In this document: in pieces, positions 26,101 to 38,592 of the stretch | Layout of the letters: each line of letters begins with the position of its first letter | Numbering within the stretch: position 1 is the first letter of the stretch | Assembly (NCBI GenBank): GCA_025766275.1 | Contig: JAFKAC010000104.1 | Location: 62,001-126,000, forward strand | Source of the DNA: Lactarius indigo | Taxonomy: Eukaryota; Basidiomycota; Agaricomycetes; Russulales; Russulaceae | Length of the DNA stretch: 64,000 nt | Direction: 5' to 3' | The notes under the pieces: generated by a model | What the model saw: the letters and a program-made list of their open reading frames with translations, nothing else | Database searches by the model: none | Told to the model about the DNA's origin: nothing | Program-made: the position numbers and the translations under genes

Positions 26101-29100
26101 ATGGACGCTGCTTCGCTGACGGTAATTTGTCCATGGCTCTTCACCAGCGCATTCAATACTCAATTAATTTCGCACGTCGCAGAGGCTGCACCAGCTCGAA
26201 GGTGCACCAGACCCTTTCCCGTCTGAGTCTCTCTCTGCCCCAGTTTCTAAGCTTCAAAGTCTTGCTCCTCTCGACACAGACTCTCAAGAGGCATTTCCAT
26301 CCCTCGCGCCTTCTCCGGGTGCTGCTGCCAAACCGGTTGCATCTGCTTGGAGTGCTTCCGCCGGCCCTCGTCTCGCAGCGCATACTTCTCAGGCGACAGA
26401 ATCCTTCACTTTGTCTGCGATCGACCTTACTTCTGCAGGCAAAGATGGCAAACCTACTACCCTCGGTGAGATCATGAAGCAGGTTATGGCAAATCACAAG
26501 ATCAGGATCGAGGCTTCCACCAACCAGAAGACTCGCCAGACCACGTTTCATCTCAAGGCAGACTCTAAGAAGGAGCTCGAGAAGGGAAAGCGCAACCTGC
26601 TAGCGGCTCTTAGCCCGGTGGTATGGATCGTGTATTTCTTCCTTGTCCCATCTCATGTGACCACTCGAATATAGATTTCGGTCGTCGTCGATGCACCTAC
26701 TTCCACGATTGCCGCTATCATTGGCCCCAAAGGCAAGAATAAGAAACGCGTCTCCCGAGTGATGCTCTGACCATGTACATATAGGCGTGACGCTCAAGCA
26801 GATCCGTGACCAGACGAACGTAAAAATCGACATCCCGCGCCGTGACAATCTCACCGTCAACGGCAATGGTAATGTGGATGGAGGTTCACCCCATGCTTCC
26901 GGCTCTGTGTCCCCTGCTCTTGCTGATGACGAGGACGAACCAACGGTCCCGATTACGATTAACGGTCCTCAACCACTTGCACACGAAGCGCAGGATCTCA
27001 TCAAACAGATCATTGCGTCGAAGCGTGCCCGCACGACTCAGTATGTGCGTGACATACCGTCGCACATCGTGCCATTCGTCAAGGCACGCCGTTCTGCGTT
27101 CGTTGAGGCTGCTGAAGGCGGTGATGTCCAACTCTCCCTCAGAAGCGCTGAGCGCGAAGTAACTGTTTCTGGTGACCGCGAGGCTGTCTATCGGGTGATC
27201 GAGGCTATCAAGGGTACCATTGCGGGCGTCTCGGCTTCTCTTACTTCCCTCAAGATTCAGCTTCCAAAGCGCCAGCACAGGCTTCTTGTTGGAAACGCAG
27301 TCAACGAGATTCTAGCCTCCAGCAGATGTGTGGTCTCGGCTCCACCATCTGATGATATGAGCGAGGACATCGTTGTCTGGGGTAAGGCAGAGGACTTGGG
27401 CAATGGCGTTGCCGCGGTTATGTCCAGGGCCAACTCTCAGTACATTCATGAGTTTCCGCTGCCCGGTCCTATTGCGCTTTCACGCCAACTTTTGACGTAC
27501 ATCAACCACATCGGCTACCCGCGTACACTTGCAACCGCACACCCTGGTGTCTCAGTTTTCACGCCAGAGTCTGCTGCAAAGTCCCAGGCGACTGTATTGA
27601 ATGTGGAGCTTGTCGGTGAAAAGGCTCTTGTGGATGCGGCCGTGCGTCAAGTCTCGGAGCTAATGGGCAAGCTTATCGGCGCCACCAAGGATGTTCAAAT
27701 CGACTGGCTCGTGCATAGGGTCATTCAAGGAAAGCATGCCAAGAAGTAGTCGCCATTCTATCCCGCTTCGTCGCGACCTGACTTTATTGTGCTGCAGGAT
27801 TAAGCAATACCACGAGTCGCACAATGTCTTGTTTTTCTTCCCTCCGGAATCCGAAGAGCACTCCTCAGTCCTCCTGGTGTACGATCCAACTTCTCCATCC
27901 GCCTCTCCGTCTCCTGTCGAGAAAACCAAAAATGTTGAGGAAGTCGAGAAAGAATTGCTTAAGTGGGCCAAAGATGCAGCGGACGTCAAGAGCCAGACCA
28001 TTTCTGTTGAAAAGAAGTGGCACAGCGCCGTCATTGGTAAAGGTGGGACTACACTCAATGCGTGAGTTTTCCTGTGTGCTATCTAGGTGATTGGTGTTCA
28101 CACGGCGTGCGTAGGATTATCGGCGAGGAGAAGGCATTAAGCATCAAGGTTGGTACTGAAACAGGCGATCAGTCCACGGAAGACATTATCGTTGTCCGAG
28201 GTGCAAGCGCTGAGGTCGACCGCGCGGTCAAAGAAATCCTGAAAATCGTGGAGGACGCCAAAGATGATTTGATCCTTTCCAGCTACGTATGTCTATTTGA
28301 TCATCCGTCGACACACATAGGCTCACACGATGTGTCGCTTGGAGTCGGTCGGGTTTGAAGTCGACCGCGAGTACGTGGGACGCATCGTCGGTTCACAGGG
28401 ATCAGGTGTCAACAAACTTCGCGAGTCGCTTGGTGTGAAGATCGACTTTTCAGATGATGGTGACGATACTAAGGATGCGAACAAGAAGAGAAAGGGGACG
28501 GGTCTCAGGTCAAAGGTTACGGTACGCAAGACCTTACAAACCTGCGCAGGTTGGTGACTGAGTTGACGGGATAGATCACTGGTCGCAAAGAGAACGTCGA
28601 GGAAGCCAAGCGTCGCGTTCTTTCCCAAGTGGAGCGCCTGGTACGCACACTTCACCTAACGGAACTTCAGCTAATTGTGTACCTCTACAGGCAGACGAAA
28701 CCTCGGAAATCCTGAAAATACCTGCTCAATATCATTCAGGGTTAATTGGCCATGGCGGCAAGTATGTTATCCGGCTCGAGGAGAAGTACAATGTCAAGAT
28801 CACATTCCCGCGTTCGGCGCCCGAGAGCTCAGAGGGTCGGACACGCGAAAATCTCAAGCCAGACGAGGTGTTCGTCAAGGGTGGTAAAAGGGGCGTCGCC
28901 GGCGCGAAATCTGAGCTTCTCGATGCCGCAGAATTCGAGAAGGAGTCTAACAATGTCGTCCAATTCACCGTCCCTACTCGTGCGATCCCGCGCATTCTTG
29001 GCAAAGGTGGTGCCGTAATCAACCAGATCAAGGACGATACCGATGCTGCCATTGACCTGGATAAGGCTGAGGACGGGGGCGAGGCAACTGTGACTTGCCG

Positions 29101-30405
29101 CGGGAGCAAGAAGGCTATCACGGCAGCTAAGGCAGCTATTCAGACAATTGTAGACCAGATCGGCGAGGAAGCTACAGAAGTCTTGACGATTGAAAACAAG
29201 TTCCACAAAGCGCTTATTGGTGGTGGTGGCCAAGGACTGAGGAACCTTATAGTCCGTTGTGGTGGGCCTGCAGACCCGAAGGTTCAGGCTGGACTTGTTC
29301 GATTGTGCGCACCTCTCCCCTTTCTCGCTGCCTTGTGGATAATGACATTGGATATAGCCCACGACCCGGAGAGGAGCCGAAGGACGAGGTCCGCTTGCGC
29401 GGCGAACCTTCGCTCATCAAGAAATTGAAAGCCGAGCTTGAGCAAGTTACAGCAGAACTGCGTGACCGTATTGTCCTTGGCGTTCAAGTTCCTGCCGCAA
29501 CTCATAGTGCCCTCATTGGTCGCGGTGGTCGCAACTTGATCAACTTCCAGAACCAGCACAATGTCCAGGTGCAGTTCCCCGGGTCAAACTCTTACAGGTC
29601 CACTGGAGAACCAGAGAACGCCGAAGAGCTCAGTGATGTTGTGCCCGAAGAGTTGGTTAAGGTGATGGGACCCAAGGCTGCGGTCGAACAGGCTATCGAG
29701 CAACTCAAGGTCCGTAGTTCTCCACGAAGTCAGGGGGATGTGCTCACACCACAGCAGTCGCAGGCCGACAACGCCACTCCACAGGGGAGCATCACCGACT
29801 CTATCTCTGTTCCACTGAAGTACCACGATGCCGTGACGCGACAAGGCTCGATCTTCCGCACTCTTCGTACCTACGGCGTAGAAGCCGAGCCTTCTACGCA
29901 GCCTTCCAGATCTGCGACCCCTTCTCGTCCATCGAACTCTGCGACGCCAGCGGCACGCGTCGACGACGTCGAAGAGAGCGTCACTGAGGCACAGTGGGAG
30001 GTCGTCGATAATTACACGGACGCTGAGGAGGGCGAGTCGACGTGGGCTCTGAAGGGACGCGACCAGGGGGGCGTCGATAAAGCCAAGAGCACGATCACAC
30101 AAGCGATTGAAAGGGCGCAAGCGGCGACCCACGTCGGTTTTCTTACACTTCCAGATCGCTCGAGCTTCCCACGCATTGTCGGTGCCAAAGGCTCTAACAT
30201 CGCGCGGTTACATGACATGACGGGCGCCCACATCCTCGTTGGGCGTGACCATAGCACCATTACCATAACAGGTACGTTTCACCCTTTCATCCACTGCCCG
30301 TATTAAAGAACCGAAATGTGTGCAGGCACTGCGTCCTCTCTAGAGGCCGCAAAGGAAGCCATACTGAAAACGGTCCACGGCGCTCCTCGCCAGAGGCGCG
30401 GTTAA
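26101..30405 (+). CDS. SCP160: Multi-KH-domain RNA-binding protein, SCP160/vigilin family
   Basis: Vigilin-type proteins bind mRNA on ER-associated polysomes. ATG 26101 begins a short exon (MDAASLT) followed by an intron (about 26122-26179) and RLHQLEGAPDPFPS. At least ten KH-like modules follow. Cores with readable GxxG-type loops are IIGPKGVTLKQI, VIGKGGTTLNAI, IVGSQGSGVNKL, LIGHGGKYVIRL, ILGKGGAVINQI, LIGGGGQGLRNL, LIGRGGRNLINF and IVGAKGSNIARL. Others, such as LLVGNAVNEILAS, are degenerate, as is usual in this family. The first GPKG core is split by a GC-AG intron (26733-26784). Other junctions checked in phase include NA|IIGEEK, KK|IKQYHES and VRF|PRPGEE. Length is about 1,250 aa, matching the family. 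The stop TAA is at 30403-30405, 190 bp from the convergent SR140 stop. Confidence 0.93.
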
Positions 30406-30595
30406 TGATCATCCAACATATGACGACTTTCTATCTATCAGGAGGGTATCTCACGGGAACAGACTGGATCCGGATGCTTGGAGGGAATCTCGGGTGATCA
30501 TTTATAGTACATCTTCATTGTCATTTAGCGTTGAAGCCATGTCATTCTCACGAAAGATGAATTACGACCACGAGTAAAAGAAAAGAGTCATGAGG

Positions 30596-33342
30596 CTAAA
30601 TATTTGGTTCTTCCCCAACACCCTCCATTGGGGTTCCATCAATATCGTCATCCAAGGGTGCGCCGTCAATGTCGTCCTCCAAAGGCGCGCCATCTATATC
30701 GTCGTCCAGCGGCGCGCCATCAATGTCATCCATAGGCTCCCCGTCGACATCACCTAAGGGCACCCCATCGATGTCACTCTCCTCGTCCATTGGCGCTTCA
30801 CCGCCATCGTCCTGACCAGTTGGCGTCTTGGAGTGCTCCGCCGGATCCTCAGCAGGCTTGAACGAAGAGGTTTTGAAACGGGAGACGGGTGCTGGAGTAT
30901 GCTCTTCGACCACGACCGGGGTTTCCTCGACCTTCGGTGCTTCTTCCTCCACCTGCCCTTCGATCCTCTGTCTGAGATGTAATGTGAACTCTGGTGGAAA
31001 CACTATCCAGTCCTCCCAAATATCGAGCACGGTGGTGATTTGACTCTTGAACGTCTCGGCGGTAATACGGCCCGGAAATGAATGATAGATCGTTGAGAAG
31101 TGGTCGAAGACGAGACCTAATCGGCTTTGAAACTCTTGTCGGAACTTCCACGCCATGGGCAACGGTGCAGCCGAGTTGTGTAGGATGTCACAGATGAGAT
31201 GTAAGCGGGAAAGCTTCCGAGGTACAGGCGTCCCGTCAACGACAAGGGAGGCAACGATAATATCGGCAACCTGAGGACTGCGTTAGGACAGGTATAGAGC
31301 GCGCTGATCCCATCGGTACCTCATTCGCGGCTTCTGCATGTTCCAAGCTGAAGGCCATGCACCGAGCGAGTTCGCCACGGGAACCACTTAGCGACCGAAG
31401 CATAGCTTCGAAGCGTTTTCGAGCCAATTTCCCAAGCTTTGTCTTGCGTGTCCGTTCCTTCTCAGACTCCTCGGCAGAGTCGGTAGAAAACACGCTGTTG
31501 TAGCCCTTGGCACAACGTCAGCCTACTTCGTACGGAGATGGCAAAAAACCGTGTTTTCACCTCGTCCTCAAATTCTGGCTCTATAGCGCCTTCCTTATCC
31601 ACTAGCGACTGGTAAAATCTGTGCTTCCTGTGCTACCAGCTCCAGGCAGTCAGACAACGTACTAATAGGGATATGCGCTTCACTCACTTTTGGATTTGTC
31701 AGGAAGGAATACCTTGGGTTCTCCTTCTCCATCTCCTTCAAGCTTTCTTCATATTTTTGGCCATGGCCCTTCACTTCGACTGCGACGGTCTTGATAAAAA
31801 TGTCCGTGACCTCATCATCGTCGGTTACGTGGCCACGGGGCGAACGGGGGTCGCGGGGAGAAGGGCTACGCTTGTTATAACGGCCATATGCACGTTTTGG
31901 AGAGCGGGAATATCGAGAGCCACGGCGAGGAGAATAGGAACGGCTGCGTGAACGTTTATCACGCTTGCGGTCGCGATCACGATCGTACGAGCGGGAACGA
32001 GAACGACGCCTTTCTGGTGCCGGGCTGGGCGAGCGAGACCTCTGAGAGACTAGTGTATTGTGTGGACCAACATTGACGCCTGGATAAAGAGGCAGCACTG
32101 ACCATACATCGGCTTCGCGGCAATTGGAACAGCCTTGCTCCATCCAACTCGGAGTATAGACCCTCCCCAATCGAAACCGTCAAATTCCTTTAGAGCACCC
32201 TCTGCGTCTTTCCGTCTCATGAAAGAGACAAATCCGCTAAGGCCAGAGTTTCTGTTGCGGCGAGCAGCCGTCATATCTGCCCCAGGCCCGGGGGCGGCGT
32301 CACCGCGTGGCCACATAATTTTAACCTTATTGACAATGAGCTGAAGAGCATCGAAAACGACGTAGGCACTTACCGAGCCGACTGGGCCCATACGAGCGAA
32401 GAAATTTCCCAGGCTTTGTTCAGTAACGTGGGGTGGAAGATTGGCGACAAAAACATTGGAAGTCTGTGCAGCTTCAGTCAAAAGTATATAAGAACGTAAT
32501 CACCCAATTACCTCTGGGTCACCTCTGTCCTTACTTCCACTTTGCCCTTCATAGGCTAGAAAACTGATGAACATATGTTTCTCATAACACGCAAGAACAG
32601 AACAAACCAGCCATAGCAGTCGCGGATCGAGCATGAGCTTCGGAAAGTAAAGTTAGAATGGGTGGTGCAAAACTAAGCGCAAGCTTACAGTTTCTAGCAA
32701 ACCGAGCCTCGCGGTCAGCTTGATCCCTTTGTGACACCATAATGAGCGGAGTAAATACATGTACGAAATGCGGTTTGATCTGACCTCTTGATCTCCTCCA
32801 AGAAGGCATCCATAGCACGTTTTCCTTTCGGCCTGGGCAGCGTAGGAGGAGAGGGAGACTGTAGTCGTGTAAACGTGGCTGCCCATATAAATGAATAAGG
32901 GTCAGCGTACTTTGGACTGTTCAAATGCGCGCATGGGACGGGGTTGCGCGTGCGACCGAGATGGCCCTGATGGCGTATATGCAGCACCAGAATCTCTTGA
33001 TGAGCGCACGAAGCTGCTAGACTTCCCGCCTCGCCTTGCATTGCTGTTGTCATCTGCATCGAAAGCATCCAGGAATTCTGCATAAGCTTTGGCCGCATGT
33101 TCCTCTTCTTCTTTTCGCTTGACCTCCGCGGCCTCTTTCTCCTTTTCCCGTTTTGATTTTCTGACGGTACCTTGAGCATACTGCGAGAGCTTTTGGTCGT
33201 CCACGGTCTTTTGCTATTGCAGGAAGGAATAGTGAGCACGAATAAACGGAAGGAGAAGTTCTATCCGTCGCACTGGAAACGAGGATTCGTCTTCGTCATT
33301 GTCGAAGAAAGCAGCGGCCAACCTAGACTTTGTTTTATCCAT
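30596..33342 (-). CDS. U2 snRNP-associated SURP-motif protein (SR140/U2SURP)
   Basis: U2SURP associates with U2 snRNP during splicing. ATG 33342 gives MDKTKSRLAAAFFDNDED. A 5' intron then joins FP to QKTVDDQKLSQYAQGTVRK and an alanine/glutamate helix with KAYAEFLDAFDAD. Later exons carry an RRM (SNVFVANLPPHVTEQSLGNF ... LSGFVSFMRRKDAEGAL), an SR-type region (RRRSRSRSYDRDRDRK), the start of a SURP-like module (VEVKGHGQKYEESLKEMEKE ... YSFLTNP) and a CID-like C-terminal domain (RGELARCMAFSLEHAEAANE). The end is an acidic tandem repeat (see separate entry). Domain order RRM-SURP-CID matches the family. The gene is convergent with SCP160. Some internal exon borders (31,560-31,700 and 32,050-32,150) were inferred from family text and not all checked base by base. 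Confidence 0.9.
30630..30790 (-). repeat. In-gene tandem repeat coding for DIDGAPLDD-type units
   Basis: Within the SR140 C-terminus a roughly 9-10 residue unit (DIDGAPLDDD / DIDGAPLEDD / DIDGEPMDD) repeats about seven times. It is encoded by a 27-30-nt DNA repeat with recurring gcgccatc and tcgtcgtcc-like blocks. Copy number could vary between strains. Confidence 0.75.
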
Positions 33343-36300
33343 GAGTGAAGAAAGCGGAGACGACAAGGTTTGCGTTTGCGTCTCTATCGTACAACTGACC
33401 CTGTCACGTGGTTGTGAGTCTACTGTAGCGAGTTGGCGTCGTCTTCATGACAATAAACACCACAGAAACTCAAGTTGGTTCCATCTTTCCCACAAGCCTG
33501 CAGCACTCCATCCTGAGCCTCTGAAGAACTTCCAGTGACCCTGTGCCCTGCCTCGATTGTGTAGTGCTAGGCAATCTTCTCCCCCTCGAAATATCAAGAC
33601 CGTCTCCCAACTACTATAGACTCAAGTACAGTTTACCCCTACTCTTGGAGGTTGTAATATTCACAGCGGATTCCTGAGCATTTAGGAGATTCTGGGATAC
33701 TTCCTCGTCTCTCTCGGTGATAGACCATGTGGTTAGACCGCTTCTTCGTACACGACACCATCGCAAATGACTCTAGTGGAAGCTTAGATACACTCCGTAC
33801 GACTTTCCGCCAGAGAACGACACATGGTCTTCTGATTAGATTAAGCCAAATCAGGGCCTACCGTGGTTTCTGGTAGGTAGGAGTCGAATTCAACAATAAT
33901 CCAAGGACTCTAGGACTTCAGCCTCCTGCAGATTACGGGTGATGGTACTCACCTCATTATGCGCTGGGTCACACTTCATAAAGCCCTTACGTCTATACAA
34001 CCTACGCCAAGCGCGCCAGTGGGATGTCCCTTGTACCATGTCACGATTCTTATTATGTGCTGGCGACGGAACAGCGTAGGAACGCACCTCTTATCCTCTT
34101 TCAGGTACGTATGTCGCGGGGGATCTCACCACTGTCTTACGTGTCGGCAGTATCTGGCAGTCTTGAGGCAACAGGCTCTTCATTCCCGTTATTCTTCTTT
34201 TCTCGCTTGACAGTTTTTTGGACTCGTCATGTTCACTTCTTTGTGCTCTATGCCTAGATTTATACCTACTCATCTCGGCCGCGTTAGTAGACCTATGAGA
34301 CCGCAAACCAGCAATCAAGGTCCTCAATCTCGCCGATTATGACCTGTCGCATTGGATGCCGGAAGCATTCAGGATTGTTTCCGCCTCCTCGTAAGTCTGT
34401 TTTCTGTTGTTACGAGTGTTGCCTGAGGTACTGATGACGTGTGTCCTTGTGTTGCGGTATAGAGACAATATGATTGTATGCCTGTGACAACAGCATACAG
34501 TAGGATCAAAGCTGTGGTTCTCCAACGAGCCCTCTTAAGCGCCAACATTTCATAACTGTATTATCGACGTTCACGGGCCCACATTCAATGAATGGGGTTA
34601 TTGTTATTTGATTAACCTAATGCAAAGACGTCGGACTGGTTACAGCATGCAGCGGCGAGCTGGTCTTCGCCGAATAACTTGTTAACAAGGCTATACAAGA
34701 TCGGGCCACCCACTTTCTACGCTATTCGTGTTTCCTTACGTTTAGTTTTCCGTGCCTGACCTCCTTAATTGGCTAAAACAACTTTCGATAAGCCAGGGCC
34801 AATTAAGGGCATGTCGTGATGTCGGTTTTCCTTGCGGTACATCAACACTTTAGGTTCTCCACGTAAATGCCGGCTTTCCGAACTAGCTAGATTGCGGGTG
34901 CCCTCAACCCTCTCCTTCCTCAGCGTAGAACGGCATTTGATAACGAAGAAAGCGTCGTTCCTTTAAGTGTCCATCCCAACAGGGGCACGAGTACATGATG
35001 CCATGAATTCCGTCCGGGTTGCCCGCCTTCGCGCAGACACAATGACACTTCCGTTCCAAGACGTACAGCACAGTACCTTCAGAGACGTAACTACTCTGAC
35101 GCTAATCAGGAACATGTCCGGAAGCATGTCTAGAGACTAGAGCTCGTGGGATAAGTACTGTACGTTTCAAGGGTGTCGTGGTCATGTTATGCGCGTCATC
35201 ACTCCAATTCGGCAATGGAGCACGAACTTATGACCATTCCTGTGGAGCGGCTCTTTGCGATTTTCCACGGTGTCGGCATCTCGGCACTCTACTGCTTCGG
35301 CCTGCATCAAGTCTGACTCTTGGCTCAGTGCACTGCCAATGTAAAGGTATCACGGCCGCACAGCGCACGGATTCGAAAAAGAACCACCTTCCTTAACTGG
35401 CTGCTATTCGCAGATGAGTGGTGGACCTGTGGAGTCCACAAGTTCACCACTTGTCCGAGAATGGTGTGTGGACTTTACTCGGTGAACTACTATCACCTAG
35501 AAGGAGCCATGCTAGCAACTGCATCCATAATTTCTGCTACAGTAGGTGATCCGCGTCGTGTTCTAAACTTAAGCCGCAGCTACTCCGCCACTTGCTATAT
35601 CCTGATCCTCGTACAAAAATAAGGTGTTAAGGTTCGCCCATTTGTTTCAACCCGGCGTGGTCCGTCAGAATGAATGATCTTCCACGCTGACACGTGGTGA
35701 ACCCAATTATTGAATCAACGAGGCCGCGGGAGAAGACCTACACTAGCTATTGAGCCATACAACTGCTGTACACGTGTCTGTCACCGTTCGCCCTCCTTTC
35801 GGCGACCAGTACTGGAACAGGTGGGCGATGCAAGAACGTCCATCATTATGGAGCTCCCACTTCTCGTTCTTTCGCCAGAAAATTTGGTGAAAATTTGGGG
35901 CTTTCGCCTCTGCGCCAAGTTGTCGCCTGCCGACCAACGTCAGAATCCGCGCGACTGCCCACCCTCTGTTCCCTTTCCTCGTTATGTCGTGCAGGCCTCC
36001 CTAGAAGACGACACTTTTCCCAGGAGTATCGGTTGTAGAGCGCCTTGCGCGCTATCTCGACAATGAACTGCCTCACCCTGGCGGTCCACCATGGATTTCT
36101 TTTGGCGGCACCAGCAGATGGCAATAACCCTTCTGCACAGCCTCTTTTTATCTACATTGAACGTGCGCGTGTGACTTTCGTTTACAAACTTGGGCCCAAC
36201 ATTACTTGGGGCGGTCAGCACTGCGTGTTCGCATTTCGCCGCAGATGGAAATAGCCTTGATGCTTTGCTGACGTGCGGATGCCCTTTGTTTGAAGTGAGC

Positions 36301-37580
36301 ACCAACCCAACTAACGGCCAGCTTTACTGGCGAAGGATATTTTTGGTAACTGAGTTGAACTCAAGCTCGAGCTTGCCAGTGAGAATCCTCATATATTCGC
36401 GGACGATTCCAACCTCATCGCTGATTCCCGTCTTCAGACTACCACGTGCAAATGCAGCTTGTAGAAGACCACACGCCCCTCACTTCAATTTTATTAGCTT
36501 GCCACACATCCACGTCCAATCCTCGTTAGAAAGGCGGCGAAATTTCCGTTGGTGAGTTGCTTCATCTACCTCTTCCACATGTCACCTTCCCGAGTGACAG
36601 ATGCGTGCGACCCAGAAATGGCCCGACGGGGGAAAGATCCTATGAAAGACTCCCCAATCTCAACAAATAAAATATTCCAAAATGCTCTAATAGATCTAGT
36701 CGGGTTGGTCTACTTGGGCTCACCCTCTCTGTGTGAGCGCGAGTAGCTCGACTGCACAAAGTGTCTCTCCATGCAGAGGCCGACCCGACCTCTACTCGTG
36801 ATGCATCGTATCTCTTGTCATAATGGCCGCGCTCCACCGCCGCGATTCCCTTTGAGGTGGCCGATGGGTGGCCGATGATCGTGGAGAGAGTTGGGGGGCA
36901 CTTTTGCCGCAACGAACGTCGCGAGGTCTCACACTGGCGCATTCGCAACGAGCCCGTCATACAACGCCAGGTAGTACCCACCCGCGATGGGTTGACATTC
37001 CAGGTCCATCTCGCATGGCGTCTGACACGCGGCGGCACGGGAAACAGGAACTGGGAGATGCTTCGCGACCGCACCGCAAGGGCAGCTCTCCGCGGGCGAC
37101 CTTCGTTCACGCGACGGTGATGTCACGAACTCACCACCCTCCTTTATATATAGACACGATGCAGAGAGCTCACGCGAAGACGAGGGGACCGATTTCATCT
37201 ATTTTTTTTCCCGAAGTCGTACGGGTAATACCGCCCTCATTTCTCGTTGTGAACGTGCGTCCGATAATATTTCGCGTTCCCTTCCCTCCCTTCTTTCCGC
37301 GTGGAGACTTCACACACGCACCACTCAGGCGCCAATATCGGCATTTTTTTTCGTCATCATGGGCGTTTCCGGGTCTCCGTTGTTTAGTCACGCATGGTAA
37401 TTTTCCCCACCGTTGAGCAGGCACGAACACTCTCCGTCCCGTTGAGCAGAGCGCCGACAGAACGTCACTACAATAACGGAAAGTTGCGCCGCACAGAGCG
37501 CCAAACAGACGCCGCCAGCATTCTGGTTCTGGCACATCGCTACTACTGTACAAAGAAGGTTCGATAGATAGAGTGACTAA
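33343..37580. other. Gene-poor region, no supported gene
   Basis: More than 4 kb with many short, overlapping open frames on both strands, none with a recognisable domain or consistent splice pattern. The first ~200 bp should hold the SR140 promoter. A TATA-like element (tttatatataga, about 37142-37153) occurs on +, but what follows it does not code convincingly. I saw no clear transposase, LTR or terminal repeat. Old repeat remnants or non-coding transcription are possible. Confidence 0.45.
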
Positions 37581-37601
37581 GTCGTCGTCGTCGTCGTCGT
37601 C
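37581..37601 (+). repeat. Trinucleotide microsatellite (gtc)7
   Basis: Seven perfect gtc units. On the minus strand it would read Asp codons in an open frame that has no ATG start, so I do not call it coding. Confidence 0.9.
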
Positions 37602-38592
37602 CGGAGTCAAGAGCTTGGTCCGCGGACGCAGGGCGTAGACTGTGGTGAATCATGGGAACAGATGCACTTGGCAGTGGGCCACAAAGGAAGTGACTCATCC
37701 CAAGACAGGGACAAACTGTATTTGTGTGTGTGGATGGCACATCATATGCATCAAGTTCCACATTCCGGAAACAGGAAACTCCGTCACCCACGGGACACAG
37801 ACAATACGTGGTCCCGGAACCCGGAGAGAAGATTAATGATAACGCAACTGAAGCAGCGCCCGATCAATAGATTTCATGATAGATGTGGCATCTGCCGTAT
37901 TGTACTGCTCCAACACAGCGCTGCGGAACTTTTGCCTTGGGAAGGCCGTGAGGGGATACTTCGAATATCCCCCTGCACCCGCCAGAAGACGGAAGTAGGG
38001 GGTGGTGATATTATACAATAGCGCTCGTAAGTGGGAAGAGCTATGATAGATATATGACGCGAGTAGCTTCGGTACTCGAGTGTACAGTATCCGGTTAAAA
38101 TCTGCATGGTATGTACAAGATGTAGGACAGCGAGTGAAGGACTAACGAGAAGTGGTGTTAAAGGGAAGAAAGTTATGTGTAGGAAGGCGGTGAAAGAGAG
38201 GTGATCCGGTGAAGGGACGAACAACCGATGACAGATTGAATGGATGAAGTAGATATGAACGGGGAGAAGATGCTGCGATAGGCCGTGCACTGTCACATTG
38301 CTGAGGGGAATGGTGTTTATAAGATATATGCTGTGGTAAAGAGTCCGTCGTCGTTCGGCATTCGGTGGCTGTCCTCGCAGGCGGGTGGCGGTCCATGAGT
38401 CATGGGCATTGGACGAAAGGGTATTCCTCCACCGGGGTAACCCGCGATGTGGCGTTCGGTGCGTTGTGGTTGCCATTCCTGGTGTGAAATATGACACCTA
38501 CAGGGGTGCGCGTGATGTAAAGCGACTAATGAAGGAAATTGATGATGTGAGGAAAGTATCTGTGGTGGAGCGAAATACGCCTGGTCCTTGAG
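37602..38592. other. Spacer downstream of the Hsp20-like gene
   Basis: No gene recognised. The right end is the 3' flank of the minus-strand gene that stops at 38593. Confidence 0.4.

Noticed and set aside
35400..35480. Palindromic-looking tggacctgtggagtcca / aagttcaccactt as a possible transposon end or CRISPR-like repeat
   Set aside because: Single occurrence with no spaced array, no paired terminal repeat and no target-site duplication found.
37170..37607. Minus-strand frame beginning with an Asp run (gtc repeat)
   Set aside because: No ATG start (opens at TTG), composition shifts along its length, and the Asp run is just the microsatellite.
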